6,272 bases of DNA from Burkholderiaceae bacterium (lineage in GTDB: Bacteria; Pseudomonadota; Gammaproteobacteria; Burkholderiales; Burkholderiaceae): NCBI GenBank assembly GCA_025458735.1, contig JALORV010000267.1, forward strand, positions 1-6,272, written 5' to 3'. The notes below the pieces were generated by a model. It saw only the letters and a list, made by a program, of their open reading frames with translations, ran no database searches and was not told the DNA's origin. Positions 5,805 through 6,272 of this stretch are shown here, piece by piece. The stretch's first letter is position 1, and each line of letters opens with the position of its first letter. The translations under genes were made by a program, and so were the position numbers.

Positions 5805-6272
5805 ATGGAACTGACGCCCGAGCAACTGCAGCAGCTGGCCGAGAGCACGGTCGCCCACTACGACCGCAATGCGCGCGACTTCTGGGAGGGCACGCGTCAC
5901 CACGATGTGAGCCAGAACATCCGTGCGCTGCTCGATGCCATCGAGTCGGCCCCGCCGTTTGAGTTGCTCGACTTCGGCTGCGGGCCCGGGCGGGACCTGC
6001 AGGCACTGAGCGCACTGGGCCATCGCGTGACAGGGCTCGAGGGCTCGCCCGCACTGGCGGCGATGGCACGCACGTTCAGCGGGTGCGTGGTACTGGAGCA
6101 GAATTTCCTCGCACTCGACCTGCCGCAGTCACGCTTCGACGGCGTGTTCGCCAACGCCGTGCTGTTCCATGTGCCGCGCCAGGAACTGCCCCGCGTCCTG
6201 CGGGAACTGCTGGCCACCCTGAAACCGGGCGGCGTGCTGTTCAGCTCGAACCCGCACGGCAGCGGGCAGGAA
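5805..6272 (+). CDS. Class I SAM-dependent methyltransferase, 3' end beyond the window
   Basis: Small-molecule-type methyltransferase, cytoplasmic, of which 156 residues are present. It opens MELTPEQLQQLAESTVAHYD and continues NARDFWEGTRHHDVSQN; the glycine-rich SAM-binding motif I is LLDFGCGPGRD (54-64), the acidic end of strand 2 is E79 in VTGLEGSP, and motif II/III-like FDGVFANAVLFHVP and LKPGGVLFSSNPHG follow. This is the methyltransferase 11/12/25 (Tam/UbiE-like) fold; the substrate is not recognisable. The ATG at 5805 is preceded by AGGA 14 nt upstream, rather far for a ribosome site. It is divergent from the LacI-led operon, separated by 232 nt, and nothing links it functionally to the transporter apart from the shared intergenic region. 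Confidence 0.9.
   Translation, partial: MELTPEQLQQLAESTVAHYDRNARDFWEGTRHHDVSQNIRALLDAIESAPPFELLDFGCGPGRDLQALSALGHRVTGLEGSPALAAMARTFSGCVVLEQNFLALDLPQSRFDGVFANAVLFHVPRQELPRVLRELLATLKPGGVLFSSNPHGSGQE

Noticed and set aside
5591..5848. Small minus-strand frames at 5591-5848 and 5604-6023.
   Set aside because: They run across the intergenic region and the antisense of the methyltransferase, with no motifs and no start signals.

Overview
The window is very GC-rich and strongly codon-biased, which leaves long open frames opposite almost every real gene. Gene content and style (a PhnS/AfuA-type solute-binding protein, a PotA/PhnT-like ATPase, a LacI-family regulator) suggest a high-GC proteobacterium, most likely a betaproteobacterium of the Burkholderiales. 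That placement is inference; there is no rRNA or marker gene here.

Almost everything lies on the minus strand as one compact operon, in transcription order: LacI-family regulator (5572-4463), periplasmic solute-binding protein (4452 down to 3487, originally to 3437), first inner-membrane permease (3379-2553, frame-disrupted), second permease (2544-1741), ATPase (1744-686), and a metallophosphoesterase of the GpdQ/CpdA class (680 to the left edge, incomplete). Genes are 5-57 nt apart or overlap (ATGA between second permease and ATPase). A perfect 16-bp LacI-type operator, CTGAAAACGTTTTCAG, sits at 5579-5594 just before the regulator's start. A divergent plus-strand SAM-dependent methyltransferase (from 5805, cut by the right edge) begins on the other side of this intergenic region.

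Together the minus-strand genes read as a substrate-inducible import-and-hydrolysis unit. The binding protein captures a small, probably phosphorus-containing anion, the two permeases and ATPase import it, and the phosphodiesterase may hydrolyse a diester in the cytoplasm; LacI would repress the operon, itself included, until the ligand appears. The link to glycerophosphodiesters or related phosphodiesters rests on the phosphodiesterase, whose metal ligands match those of GpdQ almost residue for residue. The substrate itself is not shown by the sequence.

Two of the six operon genes are damaged. The first permease changes frame near 3125-3145 and lacks its second transmembrane helix, and the binding protein changes frame near 3505-3520, 20-odd codons before its original stop. 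Either the transporter is decaying or this sequence has errors and a small gap. Between these two lesions lie an intercistronic GC-rich hairpin and a 12-bp tandem repeat (4 perfect copies plus a partial one) at the permease's 5' end. No tRNA, rRNA, CRISPR array, insertion sequence or convincing terminator was seen. No gene-free stretch exceeds 300 bases.
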